Source of the DNA: Ginsengibacter sp039931355
GTDB lineage: Bacteria > Bacteroidota > Bacteroidia > Chitinophagales > Chitinophagaceae
Assembly: GCA_039931355.1 (NCBI GenBank)
Contig: JBDTSD010000006.1
Span: 1-64,000, forward strand
Reading direction: 5' to 3'
Length of the DNA stretch: 64,000 nucleotides
In this document: positions 15,276 to 24,368 of the stretch, one piece after another
How the letters are laid out: every line of letters begins with the position of its first letter
How positions within the stretch are numbered: position 1 is the first letter of the stretch
Position numbers and translations under genes: made by a program
Notes under the pieces: model-generated
The model's input: the letters and a program-made list of their open reading frames with translations, nothing else
What the model was told of the DNA's origin: nothing
Databases searched by the model: none

Positions 15276-18083
15276 TTATGTTGTTGGCATAGTAGCGCAA
15301 TCACCCAGCATTTGCGTCAATTGGGCTACTTGCTGCCAGTGCCCATTTGCTGCGTCCTGGCTGCCTCTTGCAATACTGCCTGGTAATATATAGTCGCATC
15401 CTTTTGAAAGGTATAAATATCGCAGTGCAAGAATTGTTTCAATGCATAAAATTTTAGCAGCCCGTTCTGCAGCCGTATCGGTTGGCCTGCACCTAACGCA
15501 ATCCGCTAACGAACTATAAAATGCATGAATGGCTTCGCATTCAGCTATTTTTGCTGCTGCTACAGTGGCTGCAGCCGCGGCTGCAGCAGCTCCTGCAGCT
15601 TTTGCAGCATCAACTGCCTCTTGTGCGGTTCTATAAGCTACCCCACCAATGGTGATGGTGGCGGCAGCGGTGGCGGCTGCCGTTGTCGCTTGTGCTGGAG
15701 TAGGTCTGGGACTATCGCCTTCTAATACAAGGCCACCGGTACCAATAACAGCTCCGCCGATTAGCACATCAGTAGCTGTAATGCCGCCAGCAACAGCAGC
15801 CCCGCCGCCAACCACAGCTGTTGTTTCCGCCGCACCTCCAATTAATAAAGCAACTTCAGGCGCCGCCGCTGCCGCAACGCACCTCTGCAATTTCAATCCC
15901 GACCGCAGGCGCGGCATTGCTTTTTTATAACCATCTTTTAAGCCGCCTTTCAGGCCAGCCCAAATGGAGAGTACTGCCCGCACTGCTGAAAAGTCGGCAT
16001 CTTCCTCCAGGAATGTTTCTTCAGATGTCCCTTTCTGTGCGTGAGCGGAAATATCCGTTCCTGCATTTTCCTGCTGTACTACATGCGCCAGTTCATGCGC
16101 TATCAAGGCATCCCCTATCAGGGTTCCGGGCTTATACTCCCCAGTACCAAAAGCAATATGATCGCCTACGGTAAAAGCCCTTGCGTTCATATCATTTGAC
16201 AAACCAGATGCCTCGCTGTCCGTATGTATTTCTACGTTTGAAAAATTGCTTCCAAAGGTGCTTTCCATTCTGCCACGGGTGGTGCCGTCCAACATACTTC
16301 CTTTACCAAGACGTTGCATGACGGACACAGGCGATTGCGTGGCATGTGCACCGCCCGGATTAGCTTTGAATGAAACTCCAGCTCCGGAATTAGCACTTCC
16401 AGTTGCCGGTTGGCCACCCCTTATCTGAGCAGCAATTTCCTGCGGCACACCGGAAAGATCACCGGTGCGCTTCCATCTTTCAACAGCTGCCTTTACACGC
16501 ACTAAAACCATTTGAATCAATGCTTGGGCATTCCGGGCCAGAAATGTGGATGGTTCGTAACGTCGCAGCAACTGCTCCAGTTCAAATGGTGTGCTATTGC
16601 TATGCCGTGAAAAAGCGGCCTTGATATACGGGCAATTGTCAGAGGAGTGCGGTGTGCCTTGCAACGCCTGGTCTACTGTCTGGCATACTTCTCCGTTTAG
16701 CAGGCGTAAAAAATCCGATTTATGCATCTGTCCTGCTGCGGGAGCATCGAAGTCTTCTACGATATACGCAGCTTGCTGTACTTGCGGGCCGCCTGTAGCC
16801 GTTGTTGCTTCCTGCCTGGAAATTGTATCACCACTTTGCTGCATAACATGAGTTAGCTCGTGCGCTAACAGGTGTTTGCCATGATATGTTTCAGGTTTAT
16901 ATTGCCCATTGCCAAAAAAAACATGATTTTGATGGGTGTATGCCAGCGCATGGATAGCAGAAGAAGACTGGTGGGCCAGATTATCATTATGTATCCGGAC
17001 ATTGCCGAAATCATGTCCAAACCTTTGTTCCATAAAGGAGCGGGTAGTATTATCTAAGGGTTGGCCGGAAGATCGTAATGCCTCTATTACAGGAGCCGAA
17101 ACACCAGGAGTTTTATTTGCTAATTCTTTTCTTTGTAAATTTTTTTCTTCCTCCTCTTTACATTTTGCACATTTTCTTTGTATCGTCAGTTCAGTACCCG
17201 TATTCTTACCATTACCCATTACTTCTTCCTCTTCTATTCCCTCTTCTTTGCCGCAGGTTGCACATTTACGCTGCATAATATTTACAGGGGAAGATTTTGT
17301 TTGTACGGTGCCTTCATCCGTCATTCGCATGATTTTATCGGCCACTGCATCTGCTTCTTGTTCATAAATATCTCCCGGTCTGTTCAAATTCAATTTACTC
17401 TGCAGTTGCATATCATTATATGCATTATCAACCAATGCATCATTATGAATGTTCACCTTGCTGAAATTATAGTCAATCCCTTTTGCCATGAAAGCCCTTG
17501 TATTCGGATCAAGTGGTTGGCCTTTTGATTGTAAGGCCTCTGTTACGGCATCACTCAACACAACGTCAGCATTCCCTGTTTCTTTTCTTTGCAAAATTTT
17601 TCGTTGTTCTGCCTCACAGTTTGCACATTTTCTTTCTGCTTTGTTTCCGCTGAAAAGTTCATCGCTTTCATACATCACAGTTCCGCAGGTGGAACATTTG
17701 CGTTGGACTCCCGGTAATGTTGGAAAATTTTTTGAAATACTTACGGCCTGGGGTACACGCTCTTTTTCTTTTTCCAAAAATTCTTCTGTTTCAAATTCCC
17801 GGGTATCGCCAAATTGTTTTTGTTCAAATAAAGATGCCGGCATAGAATTAAAAGACATGCCGTTAAAACTGTAGGACGAAGGAATAGACATTGAACTACG
17901 GCCATTCTCAATGTTGTTGTTTTCTCCTAATCCCGATACTGAATTATTCAATCTCGCCTGACCGGCTATTGGATGATGCAAAAAATCATAGCTCTCCTCA
18001 TTAGCGTTGACAGAAGAATTACTCTTTTTTGTCTCAGCGGAATTTTCCTGCGAAGTAGTTTTTAATTGAACAGCACTACGCAT
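15276..18083 (-). CDS. DUF4157 (eCIS core) effector with two complete and one half DUF4157 domain
   Basis: Probable eCIS cargo, 935 residues. The N-terminal 120 residues are Ser/Asn-rich and disordered. Four CxxC pairs (130/133, 153/156, 274/277, 305/308) are set in QRKCxxC contexts. A half DUF4157 (about 173-222) is followed by the linker NRPGDIYEQEADAVADKIM. A complete DUF4157 (about 325-416) has LLAHELTHVMQQ and a third (about 590-673) has IAHELAHVVQQ. A conserved-looking spacer (about 440-555) lies between them. The C-terminal part has a hydrophobic Ala/Gly region (740-850), then a small domain with six cysteines (849, 862, 865, 880, 896, 929) and NGHW, possibly the toxin tip. It is weakly reminiscent of cysteine-rich polymorphic-toxin domains such as Ntox16; that match is uncertain. 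Confidence 0.85.
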   Translation of the reverse strand: MRSAVQLKTTSQENSAETKKSNSSVNANEESYDFLHHPIAGQARLNNSVSGLGENNNIENGRSSMSIPSSYSFNGMSFNSMPASLFEQKQFGDTREFETEEFLEKEKERVPQAVSISKNFPTLPGVQRKCSTCGTVMYESDELFSGNKAERKCANCEAEQRKILQRKETGNADVVLSDAVTEALQSKGQPLDPNTRAFMAKGIDYNFSKVNIHNDALVDNAYNDMQLQSKLNLNRPGDIYEQEADAVADKIMRMTDEGTVQTKSSPVNIMQRKCATCGKEEGIEEEEVMGNGKNTGTELTIQRKCAKCKEEEEKNLQRKELANKTPGVSAPVIEALRSSGQPLDNTTRSFMEQRFGHDFGNVRIHNDNLAHQSSSAIHALAYTHQNHVFFGNGQYKPETYHGKHLLAHELTHVMQQSGDTISRQEATTATGGPQVQQAAYIVEDFDAPAAGQMHKSDFLRLLNGEVCQTVDQALQGTPHSSDNCPYIKAAFSRHSNSTPFELEQLLRRYEPSTFLARNAQALIQMVLVRVKAAVERWKRTGDLSGVPQEIAAQIRGGQPATGSANSGAGVSFKANPGGAHATQSPVSVMQRLGKGSMLDGTTRGRMESTFGSNFSNVEIHTDSEASGLSNDMNARAFTVGDHIAFGTGEYKPGTLIGDALIAHELAHVVQQENAGTDISAHAQKGTSEETFLEEDADFSAVRAVLSIWAGLKGGLKDGYKKAMPRLRSGLKLQRCVAAAAAPEVALLIGGAAETTAVVGGGAAVAGGITATDVLIGGAVIGTGGLVLEGDSPRPTPAQATTAAATAAATITIGGVAYRTAQEAVDAAKAAGAAAAAAAATVAAAKIAECEAIHAFYSSLADCVRCRPTDTAAERAAKILCIETILALRYLYLSKGCDYILPGSIARGSQDAANGHWQQVAQLTQMLGDCATMPTT

Positions 18084-18179
18084 ATTGGCTAATAAAAATT
18101 TGAAATTGAATACCTGGAGATTTCAATGTCCTTCTGAAATTTTTTTGGAAGATGTTGATTATAAATTGAAGAAAATCAC

Positions 18180-18929
18180 TCAAATGAAAGTCCAACCCGG
18201 AAATTCACTGCCTAAGGTTGATATGTGGCTGCCAACATTAGCGGGGCTTACCGGTTCGCGTGTAGTAACATTGCCTGCAGAATCTACACTAAAGCCATAA
18301 CCAATACTATCAAACCGTTCAACAGATTTCCCATTCACTCCATTGATAGATAGGATGGCATCCCAGTTCAAAGTTCCGGCAGCACGAGGTTTACGGGATG
18401 GAGCATCGTGAAATTTTCCAGGGCTACCAGCCTCTTCTGCATCAGTCCAGTAAAATGGTTTTGCGTCATCGTTTGGTTTTGGATCAACATACTCTACAGG
18501 TGCGGGTAAAAGCGGGCCACCTTTTTCTACGTTGGTGATTATGGTTTGTGTCCATCTTAACCCATCCGGATAGTCAGGGGAAGATGATCCATCCACAACT
18601 TCTGCATTTATATCCACACCGGTAGCCGTTGCAGCAAATGCAGTTACAACTGCGGATTGGTCCTGGTCTTCCGTAGAACGGCTCTTACTTTTATTTTTTT
18701 CTGCTGAGAGATTTTTAAGCAACGAAGAGAAACCGGCAACTTTTATTTTTGGGGATTGCAACTCATTCTTTGCCCCTGGCCGATTTGAAAAAATTGATAC
18801 ATTATTAAAATTAAAAGCGGAGGATGAATGTGGACTTTGCAGTTCAGCCGATTTATGATTTTGGGATGACAGCCACAAATTGTTTGAAGAAGATTCAAAT
18901 TTTTTTTTGCTTGAATTAATTGATCTCAT
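18180..18929 (-). CDS. Effector-like protein lacking DUF4157
   Basis: 249 residues. The first 95 are Ser/Asn/Lys-rich and disordered, starting MRSINSS, much like the leader of the next gene (MRSAVQL). The C-terminal half (LRWTQTIITNV, EYVDPKPNDDAKPFYWTDAEE, DAPSRKPRAAGTLNWDAILS) resembles, from my memory of eCIS loci, a C-terminal module that usually follows a DUF4157 domain. Here the HExxH-bearing core is absent, so leader and tip are joined directly. It may be a stand-alone cargo or a remnant of deletion. It is flanked by co-directional effector genes. Function is unknown. Confidence 0.6.
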   Translation of the reverse strand: MRSINSSKKKFESSSNNLWLSSQNHKSAELQSPHSSSAFNFNNVSIFSNRPGAKNELQSPKIKVAGFSSLLKNLSAEKNKSKSRSTEDQDQSAVVTAFAATATGVDINAEVVDGSSSPDYPDGLRWTQTIITNVEKGGPLLPAPVEYVDPKPNDDAKPFYWTDAEEAGSPGKFHDAPSRKPRAAGTLNWDAILSINGVNGKSVERFDSIGYGFSVDSAGNVTTREPVSPANVGSHISTLGSEFPGWTFI

Positions 18930-18967
18930 GACTGAATTTTATAATATTCGGAATCAATAAATAAATT

Positions 18968-19435
18968 TTAATACCATATCACATACTCATTTTCCCTGCT
19001 ACTAATTTTGCCATTCCATATATTTAATTCCTTTGATTCTTTTGTTGGTGGAACTTCAAAGATTGCTGACAAAGTTATAACATTGCCTGACGTTGCTAAG
19101 TGCATTGGCGGATATTGCCACGTACCATCATTAAAATTTACATTCAACAAAAAATATGCAAAAGGTTCAACTGAACAATAATCAGGAAAATTTTTATCCC
19201 ATTCACGTTCTTTTTTTCTTGCAATAAATTTTTCTCCGTTTGGAGTTATTATTTCAAAAGATAAATTATAAAACCCCCAACTTGATTTTTCAGTCCAAAG
19301 TTTTATTGAACTATCTGAGTTATTTTTAATAACCACATGAAAATGATCTTCAGGCTTATAAAATTCGATGAGGCGCTTGCCGTCTTTAACAAGCGTGGAT
19401 ATTGAAATTGATAGTGGTTCTTTTTCAGGGTTCAT
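18968..19435 (-). CDS. Unknown protein behind the lethal-factor-like effector
   Basis: 155 residues without signal peptide. Predicted to be mostly beta, with an Ig-like strand rhythm (FHVVIKNNSDSSIKLWTE, LSFEIITPNGEKF, NVITLSAIFEV). The start lies 54 bp after the stop of the DUF4157/metallopeptidase gene at 19490-21514. Position and size suggest an immunity protein or specific chaperone for that effector. I recognise no family, so this is inference only. Confidence 0.55.
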   Translation of the reverse strand: MNPEKEPLSISISTLVKDGKRLIEFYKPEDHFHVVIKNNSDSSIKLWTEKSSWGFYNLSFEIITPNGEKFIARKKEREWDKNFPDYCSVEPFAYFLLNVNFNDGTWQYPPMHLATSGNVITLSAIFEVPPTKESKELNIWNGKISSRENEYVIWY

Positions 19436-19489
19436 AGAAAGAGGGTTGTTGGAATGTGTAAGCTTTTATCTAAACACAAAAAAATCTTC

Positions 19490-21514
19490 TTATGGTGTAG
19501 CAGCAGCAGGCTTTGGATATTCTTTCGCAAAGAACTCAAATGTTTTTGGGCGAAGCGTTTTTAAAAGGGCCTCATCCAAAATGTATAAAGAAAAATTTTC
19601 AGCAAAAGCTTCCATCAGGTCCGTTGCTCCATAATTTGTTATGCCTGTTGACAGCGTATGTTGCTGCGTTGCCCCGGCTACAGCATTTTTCTTTTTTGCA
19701 TCCTTTACAGCTTTCACGCCGTCTGCTGCAAGCGCTTTACCAAAATCGGTGGTTAGCGATTCGGTATTCTTTCCAAGTTCTGAACCTGCCTCCGATTTTG
19801 CAGATGCCATTTCTTTTTCATCATCAGCAATTTCTTTATCGAATTTTGCAATAGCATCCCTGATAACTTTCTTCTCTGCATCGGATTTTTCTTCCGGCTC
19901 TCCAAGTGGATCACTGGTAACCTTAATCTTTCTTGAGTTTGCCACAAAGGCATCTTTTCTTTTCTGCGCATCATCCCGGGCAATCTGGGCTTTAAAAAGT
20001 GGCCGAAGGTCTATAGCATGCATCAGCTCGTGAACAACCTGGTAGGTAGTTGAAGAGCTTTCCCCAACTCTGCGGCTATCTTCATTGAACATATTATCCC
20101 ATATCCGCACCCTATCATTTTCAGCCTGGTAGTCGCCGTTTCGCCCGTCTGGCCCGGAACCCGAACCAACGTGAACGATTTTCACTCCATCTATTTTAAG
20201 CCGGATAGGATCTGGCAACAATTGTATCGCATCGGCAATTATTTTTCCTCTGGCATTTCCAAAAGCAGCATCAATATCAACTTTCACATTGCCCACAGTA
20301 ATGTTGCCGGTAGAAGATACTACCGCTGCCGGTGCGGCTGGAGCTACTACCGGCGCAATTATACGCATCCTTTCAATAATTACTTTTTCATCCTTTCCAT
20401 CTGTATAGCTTGTAAAACGGAAGATCGCATTATCGCCACCGTTGTTACTGAGGTCCATAGCTATATCCAGTACACTGTTTGGCCCAAGAGGCCAACCTTC
20501 CGGGTCTGTATTGCTTCGTTCTTCAGGCGTATCTTTTGTAGCTGGCTTAATGTTTTCATGCGACATTGCCTTCAGGCTTATAGCCACGTTGCGAAGCCCT
20601 TTTTGTAAATCGGCATCTGTGATCTCAACACCAAATTCGGTTGTCATTGAGGATGACATTGAAATGCCTGACTTTGGCGTAAAAAAATCTTTTATCCATT
20701 GGTCAACGGTAGCTTTATCCGGTGCTGTCCTCGAAACCTGCAGTTGTTTTCTCGTTACCTCAGGAAGATCGGTAAGGCTCTTACGCATAATAAGCCTGTT
20801 GGAGCTTTGCTGCACTGTATGTGCCAGCTCATGCGCAAGCAAATGTTTGCCGCTTTGCGAAGACGGATCATAGTTATTTTGACTGAAATAAATATCATCA
20901 CCTACGGTAAATGCTTTTGCTTTTAATTGCCGGTTCATTTTTGCAGCACCATCATCAGTATGAATTTTAACCCTGCTAAAATTAAACCCGAAACCTGCCG
21001 ACATAAAATTCTGCGTACGGGTATCCATACTATTCCCCTTACCCTTTGCATCTGCAATTTTATTTGTAAAAGGTTCATCGGTTTTTATACTATTGCCGGG
21101 AGTTGATGATTCAACAGGATGAATATTTGCAGAAAGCGGATTTACACTTTGCTTCATGGCCTGGTTATGTGAGCCGGGCATTCCAATTATCTTTTCTGCA
21201 ATATTATCTGCTTCATGCTCATACTTATCTCCCGGTTCATTAACTGATAATTTAGGTTGAATTATAAAAGGTGTGGATGCATAAATGGGTAATGAAGAAA
21301 GGCTGTGTGTGGAATTGATATTTCCGGTAAAATCATTTTCTGCATTTACATTTATTAGCGAGTGATTTTGAAGATTATTCTGCTGTTGCGATTTTCCTGT
21401 AAGATGATTGGAAGAATTTTGACAAGCAGGCTTTTCTTTTGAAGAGACACTTCCATGCTGGCTATTTCCAGCCCCTCGAAATAACTTATTTTTTAATGAA
21501 GCCGGGTTACTCAA
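19490..21514 (-). CDS. DUF4157 effector with C-terminal anthrax lethal factor-like metallopeptidase domain
   Basis: Probable eCIS cargo, 674 residues. A Ser/Asn/Gln-rich leader (1-85) is followed by the linker NEPGDKYEHEADNIAEKI. A DUF4157 domain (about 155-237) has LLAHELAHTVQQ. The C-terminal region (about 410-674) contains a second zinc motif, VVHELMHAIDLR (His495, Glu496, His499), and near the end NYGATDLMEAFAENF. Tyr628 and Glu635 are seven residues apart, as are catalytic Tyr728 and zinc ligand Glu735 of anthrax lethal factor (SYGRTNEAEFFAEAF). The following KTFEFF also matches. An insert of about 90 charged residues separates the two halves. I infer a zinc endopeptidase toxin; the target is unknown. 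Confidence 0.82.
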   Translation of the reverse strand: MSNPASLKNKLFRGAGNSQHGSVSSKEKPACQNSSNHLTGKSQQQNNLQNHSLINVNAENDFTGNINSTHSLSSLPIYASTPFIIQPKLSVNEPGDKYEHEADNIAEKIIGMPGSHNQAMKQSVNPLSANIHPVESSTPGNSIKTDEPFTNKIADAKGKGNSMDTRTQNFMSAGFGFNFSRVKIHTDDGAAKMNRQLKAKAFTVGDDIYFSQNNYDPSSQSGKHLLAHELAHTVQQSSNRLIMRKSLTDLPEVTRKQLQVSRTAPDKATVDQWIKDFFTPKSGISMSSSMTTEFGVEITDADLQKGLRNVAISLKAMSHENIKPATKDTPEERSNTDPEGWPLGPNSVLDIAMDLSNNGGDNAIFRFTSYTDGKDEKVIIERMRIIAPVVAPAAPAAVVSSTGNITVGNVKVDIDAAFGNARGKIIADAIQLLPDPIRLKIDGVKIVHVGSGSGPDGRNGDYQAENDRVRIWDNMFNEDSRRVGESSSTTYQVVHELMHAIDLRPLFKAQIARDDAQKRKDAFVANSRKIKVTSDPLGEPEEKSDAEKKVIRDAIAKFDKEIADDEKEMASAKSEAGSELGKNTESLTTDFGKALAADGVKAVKDAKKKNAVAGATQQHTLSTGITNYGATDLMEAFAENFSLYILDEALLKTLRPKTFEFFAKEYPKPAAATP

Positions 21515-21575
21515 TATAATTGAAAATAAAAGTTGTGAAGTAGAAGATTGTTAGCTGACATCAATGATGTAAAAT

Positions 21576-22838
21576 CTATGCAGGAACTCCCGCAAAGGCA
21601 GCAGGTGCAAAGGATGGCGCTCCTCTTCTTTGCCAAACATTTTCCATGTATGTTGTGAGGGTGGCAAGTTCAGCTATTTCCTCAACTGCGGCAGTACCAT
21701 CGTTGCTCTTTCTTAGCAGCTTATTATACTGTTCAATAGCTGATGCCTGCTGTTCAGGATTCCATTCTTCCCAGGGTAATCCTTCAGTATGTGCAGACTT
21801 CCAATCGTAAGCAGCATTACGGCTCTTGCCGCTGAGCTTAGCTTTTAGCTGAGACCATAAGCTATCGGGAATATATGCAAGCCCACCGTTTTGATATTGC
21901 CATACATGCCCCATCTCATGGATCAATGTTTCTAATCCCTCTTTGGTCAACACTAAGGTATCGCCTTCAAAATGGCGCCAGCTTGATTTTAAATTAATGG
22001 TATTGCCAATAGTTCTTGGCGCTCCTGTGGCCATTATGCTATCACGGGTTATCTTGATTTTGGAATAATCAATGCTATCCCTGTAAACATCCTTTGCGTA
22101 ATCAATTTCGGTTTGAGTTAAAGCACGGCTCTTTGTAGTAGCATCATCACCGATGATGGCTCCGGCAACGAAACCTGCTATACCACCCACCACTGCACCA
22201 AGAGGCCCTCCTAACATACCACCCAATATGGCCCCACCTGCTGCTCCGCCAAGCCCCCCAAGAATGCCGCCTAGTAATGAACGCTGAATAGTGTGGCCGG
22301 GGGCGGCAATCCTGGCACTGCTGATTGCCGGTGAATTAGAAAATGAATTTTGCTGCACGGCACTGGAGCTTATTCTTTCAGCAACCTGCTCATCATTATC
22401 ATCCTTTGCAGCTATTTTAATTGGCGTTGATGCCGGCTTAAAATCCTGCTGTACCACATGAGTCAATTCATGAGCTATTAAACGCCGTCCCGGCTGGGTG
22501 TCTGGAGCATATTGACCATTACCGAAAATCACATTCCGGCCAACAGTATAGGCCATTGCTCCAAGTTGGAGGGCAGAACTCCCGGCTCTATCATCTTTAT
22601 GTACACGCACTTTGCTGAAGTCGTGGCCGAAGCGTGGTTCAAAGTATGATCTTACGGGCATGTCTAATGGCTCACCTTGTGAGGTTATTATCTCATTTAT
22701 AATTGGAGGTACAGCAGCTTGCTGTACAGAATTTTTATCATTCAGTTTTGTTTGAACCTGCAATCCAACACCTGACGTAGCCGCACTTCTTTTAACTCCG
22801 AATTTACGTTCAGGCTTTTTGGAAAATTGAGAATACAT
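21576..22838 (-). CDS. DUF4157 effector with glycine zipper and second HExxH domain
   Basis: Probable eCIS cargo, 420 residues. DUF4157 lies at about 47-131, with LIAHELTHVVQQ (His123, Glu124, His127). A glycine-zipper hydrophobic stretch (about 188-230, GGAILGGMLGGPLGAVVGG) could insert in a membrane. A second metallopeptidase-like domain (about 245-400) has TLIHEMGHVWQYQNGG (His307, Glu308, His311) and NPEQQASAIEQY, where an acidic residue could be the third zinc ligand. Domains of the HE-x-x-HVWQYQ type occur in Vgr-related putative peptidases. The 674-residue effector gene follows after 61 bp. Confidence 0.82.
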   Translation of the reverse strand: MYSQFSKKPERKFGVKRSAATSGVGLQVQTKLNDKNSVQQAAVPPIINEIITSQGEPLDMPVRSYFEPRFGHDFSKVRVHKDDRAGSSALQLGAMAYTVGRNVIFGNGQYAPDTQPGRRLIAHELTHVVQQDFKPASTPIKIAAKDDNDEQVAERISSSAVQQNSFSNSPAISSARIAAPGHTIQRSLLGGILGGLGGAAGGAILGGMLGGPLGAVVGGIAGFVAGAIIGDDATTKSRALTQTEIDYAKDVYRDSIDYSKIKITRDSIMATGAPRTIGNTINLKSSWRHFEGDTLVLTKEGLETLIHEMGHVWQYQNGGLAYIPDSLWSQLKAKLSGKSRNAAYDWKSAHTEGLPWEEWNPEQQASAIEQYNKLLRKSNDGTAAVEEIAELATLTTYMENVWQRRGAPSFAPAAFAGVPA

Positions 22839-23026
22839 GAAAGTTTTATTTAGATACTGATTTTAAAAGCATTTATTTATACCTATTTTTTTATTTCAAT
22901 ATTTTTTGATGTGCAACGACAGATATTTTTTTTAAATGCTTTGTTACTATCATATCATTTTGTATCAAATCATATCTGATACCCAAATAGGGGCTTTTGT
23001 TCAGTTGAAGAAATATGAGTAGCATT

Positions 23027-23662
23027 TTATTTATCCATATACACCTCTATCAAATGCAATTTCTCTTCATTCAAATTAGCGTCTATCCATTCCTGGTTTA
23101 AAATCATTTTATCAAAGTCCGACCATATACGTGTGTCTTTCGCACAACTATATTTGCTGCATACTGATGGGCGATTTTTATATACTGAGCAGCTTCTATT
23201 TTCATCGTTACTGTGGCAGCAATATCCGTTGGTCTGGTGCCGGATATGGTAAGGCCTGCCTAACTCCCATTTAAGCTTGCCTGCTTCGATCTCCGCGATG
23301 CTTAATGCAAAAGAAAGCTTGCAACAGATAGCATGGCAAACATGCATTCTCTCTTCACAATTTACCGGAACGAATGTGTGCTTATCTTCTTCACTATCTA
23401 CCCTGATTGCTATACCCAAACTGGCGAACTCTTTTTTTGCCAGAACTTCTTCCCTTACCGATGAAATTTTTTTCTGAAGTTCCTCAGGAACAACAATTCC
23501 TTTCTCCTCCAGGTAATCAATTAATCCATACAAAAAAGCATCACTTTCATTTTGGCGGATGATTTGTTCTGTCAATACCGTATGTGTAAAAAGGCTTGCC
23601 TTCTCAGTTTGTCTTTCCAACTCATTATAATTTTCTAATGAATCATTCATTTGCTTTGGCAA
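23027..23662 (-). CDS. YkgJ-family cysteine-cluster (zinc/iron-chelating) protein
   Basis: 211 residues. The C-terminal half carries the cysteine cluster of the YkgJ/CxxCxxCC family: CHAICCKLSFALS, then a second group in NGYCCHSN, SCSVYKNRPSVCSKYSC. Such proteins bind zinc or iron; their biochemical role is generally unknown. The start overlaps the stop of the upstream 201-residue gene by 20 nt, so the two are coupled. It lies between two metal-motif DUF4157 effector genes. A role in metal loading or cargo handling is possible but only inferred. Confidence 0.8.
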   Translation of the reverse strand: MPKQMNDSLENYNELERQTEKASLFTHTVLTEQIIRQNESDAFLYGLIDYLEEKGIVVPEELQKKISSVREEVLAKKEFASLGIAIRVDSEEDKHTFVPVNCEERMHVCHAICCKLSFALSIAEIEAGKLKWELGRPYHIRHQTNGYCCHSNDENRSCSVYKNRPSVCSKYSCAKDTRIWSDFDKMILNQEWIDANLNEEKLHLIEVYMDK

Positions 23663-24248
23663 GGTTTTTTTTAAGACGTTTTATTTCTTCATCTCTTTGT
23701 CTGTCGGAATCATAGTACTGAACTGAAATTCCCGTTATTTTTCCGATATAATAAGCGGCAGCATCTTTTACGCGATATTTGAGGGCATTGCCTGTAGTTG
23801 CATCCCTGCTTCCTTCATAATATAAAATGTTTTTTTTATCTAAAAGGTTGATCAAATAAGGTACGGCTGATTTGCCGGTATTTATCAAATGCATTCCGAG
23901 CTTTCCATAATCGTTAATGCCAAATTTATCAGTGTGATACATAAATCCCCATACATTTCCGGGTAAGTATTCTCCCTGATTTTTCCCTGAAATTAATAAT
24001 GCCTTCGGGTAAATATACGATAGCGTTTCACCAAGATTTAGTGGAGGATAACCTGGTTTTTTTTCAAATAAAATTTCAGATGCCAACAAACGGGTATAAT
24101 CATTAGAATCACTATCTGATACGGTTTGCAATAAAAAATCCTGATTTTCCCCACCCTGCCAAATAGCATCCATTAACTCATTATCATGAGGGTAAAATAT
24201 GTCCCGGTAGTTTATTTCATTTAATTTTATTGCAAGCTCTTTACTCAA
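23643..24248 (-). CDS. Unknown, possibly HEAT-like helical protein
   Basis: 201 residues, soluble, no signal peptide. The helical, charged sequence with paired motifs (DYTRLLASEILFE, GKSAVPYLINLLDKK, VKDAAAYYIGKITG) recalls HEAT-like repeats. It starts 120 bp after the 537-residue DUF4157 gene and overlaps the YkgJ-family gene by 20 nt. It may be an immunity protein, chaperone or adaptor for the effector. No specific family is recognised. Confidence 0.55.
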   Translation of the reverse strand: MSKELAIKLNEINYRDIFYPHDNELMDAIWQGGENQDFLLQTVSDSDSNDYTRLLASEILFEKKPGYPPLNLGETLSYIYPKALLISGKNQGEYLPGNVWGFMYHTDKFGINDYGKLGMHLINTGKSAVPYLINLLDKKNILYYEGSRDATTGNALKYRVKDAAAYYIGKITGISVQYYDSDRQRDEEIKRLKKNLAKANE

Positions 24249-24368
24249 ATTTTTCTTTTTTATATCCTAACAAAATCAAGCTTTTTAAACACACAAATAC
24301 TTCAAAAAACTACAAGCCGGTAAGAATCAAATTACGATGGTATATTTAAAAAAATAATTATTAGTTTA

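Noticed and set aside
15525..16174. Several plus-strand frames opposite the Ala-rich end of the 935-residue effector
   Set aside because: They arise from the GCN-rich codons of the minus-strand gene and code for low-complexity Cys/Ser/Pro strings.
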